DNA from: Leptolyngbyaceae cyanobacterium RU_5_1
Lineage (GTDB): Bacteria > Cyanobacteriota > Cyanobacteriia > Leptolyngbyales > Leptolyngbyaceae
DNA length: 64,000 nt
Direction of reading: 5' to 3'
NCBI GenBank assembly: GCA_012034055.1
Contig: JAAUSG010000001.1
Coordinates: 1-64,000 of the forward strand
Under the pieces are notes generated by a model. That model had not been told where the DNA came from. It made no database searches and saw only the letters and a program-made list of their open reading frames with translations. A program made the position numbers and the translations under genes. This document shows, one piece after another, positions 63,463-64,000 of this stretch (positions within the stretch are counted from its first letter, which is position 1; every line of letters begins with the position of its first letter).

Positions 63463-63999
63463 CTAGCTGGATGCCATTGAAAGACCAACCGTATCGAGCA
63501 AAGTCTGTTGTTTGGATAGCATCCGAACCAGACTTTCATGATCGGGATGATCCCAGCCCAATAAATGGAGCAACGCGTGGCTGGCTAGCCATGCAAGCTC
63601 TGTTCTCAATAGGTGCCCCTGGGTTTGAGCCTGTTGCCGAGCCGTATCGACTGAAATGATAATGTCGCCAAGGTAGAGCGGTAGATCGGATTGAAGAGCA
63701 TCTGGTTGTGGACAGTGCGTTTCTAGAGCGGCAAAGGCCAGCACATCAGTCGGCTGATCTTGCTGCCGGTACTGGGCATTGAGGGACTGAATGTCGCGAT
63801 CGCTGGTCAATCTCAAACTCAACTCATAGGACTGAATTGGAGATAAGTTGGGCTGTAGCGTTTCCAGCCAACGGTGAAACCAGAATGACCAGGTTTCTAG
63901 AGCAATGGGGTATGACTCCAGGGAAGCGCGATCGCCAACCGGGAACGTTGCCTCCTGATCCCAACCATCAGCTTCTGTCAAACAATCCTGGATGCACAC
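63463..63999 (-). CDS. ybeY: Endoribonuclease YbeY, start may lie beyond the window
   Basis: A 178-residue frame that begins with a GTG at the very edge; an upstream start outside the window cannot be excluded. The zinc motif is SHALLHLLGWDHPDHE, close to the HGxLHLxGyDH consensus with the first Gly replaced by Ala, and the QYRQQDQPTDVLAFA block is typical. YbeY matures the 3' end of 16S rRNA and takes part in rRNA quality control. Its ybeY-dgkA-trpG order is often seen in cyanobacteria. Confidence 0.88.
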   Translation of the reverse strand: MCIQDCLTEADGWDQEATFPVGDRASLESYPIALETWSFWFHRWLETLQPNLSPIQSYELSLRLTSDRDIQSLNAQYRQQDQPTDVLAFAALETHCPQPDALQSDLPLYLGDIIISVDTARQQAQTQGHLLRTELAWLASHALLHLLGWDHPDHESLVRMLSKQQTLLDTVGLSMASS

Positions 64000-64000
64000 C

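Overview
The window is chromosomal DNA from a cyanobacterium, probably a filamentous Leptolyngbya/Oculatella-like type. That rests on the abundance of the HIP1 octamer GCGATCGC, a phylloquinone (vitamin K1) locus, Vipp1/IM30, Tic22, the rpmH-rnpA-PH-yidC-jag-yceD cluster, two-partner-secretion haemagglutinins and many dispersed palindromic repeats. The genus is an inference.

Layout. 0.3-4.3 kb: vipp1, a SPOR-domain membrane protein, a DciA-like (DUF721) protein and a small Cys-rich protein. 4.5-12.9 kb: an almost complete phylloquinone locus, menB-menD-menF on the minus strand, divergent from menA-menC-menE on the plus strand, closed by a convergent DHNA-CoA thioesterase (menI). 13-20.5 kb: a methyltransferase, a 58-residue membrane protein, a mannose-1-phosphate guanylyltransferase/phosphomannomutase-type fusion, then rpmH-rnpA-PH-yidC-jag-yceD. 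20.9-28 kb: an LRR protein, two Liv-type substrate-binding lipoproteins, a GT-B glycosyltransferase, an excalibur protein and Tic22. 28-46 kb: prmC, a TPR-CHAT protein, Uma2, two paralogous TPS haemagglutinins bracketing a TVP38 + mercuric-reductase-like pair, a serine hydrolase, a GmhB-type phosphatase, tRNA-Gly(GCC), a ferredoxin and a histidine kinase. 46-52.6 kb: mutS2 and an HD hydrolase flanked by two inverted paralogs of a secreted protein, an Uma2 remnant and livG. 52.6-58.1 kb: a co-oriented peptidase island (subtilase, V8-like protease, free I9-like inhibitor, and two proteins sharing an unnamed VFSGRP domain, one joined to a candidate Cys-hydrolase domain). 58.5-64 kb: a 2OG-Fe(II) oxygenase, a conserved hypothetical, an MBL-fold protein, trpG, dgkA and ybeY.

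Two window-wide patterns stand out. First, many genes are broken by single-base frameshifts, often in short homopolymers (SPOR gene, menD x2, menC, menE x2, methyltransferase, sugar-phosphate fusion gene x3, haemagglutinin, histidine kinase, mutS2). Because normally intact conserved genes are hit, unpolished sequence is the simplest explanation. Second, dispersed repeats lie inside conserved coding sequences as readable insertions: a 28/52-bp palindrome that adds RDAINRVST or [17 protein letters not shown], and AATTTTG/GGATTTT heptamers that add FKIQNSK-like peptides. Affected genes are menD, menC, menE, prmC, mutS2, the CHAT gene and one haemagglutinin gene. This resembles Rickettsia palindromic elements. 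It and the VFSGRP/peptidase island are the most interesting leads.
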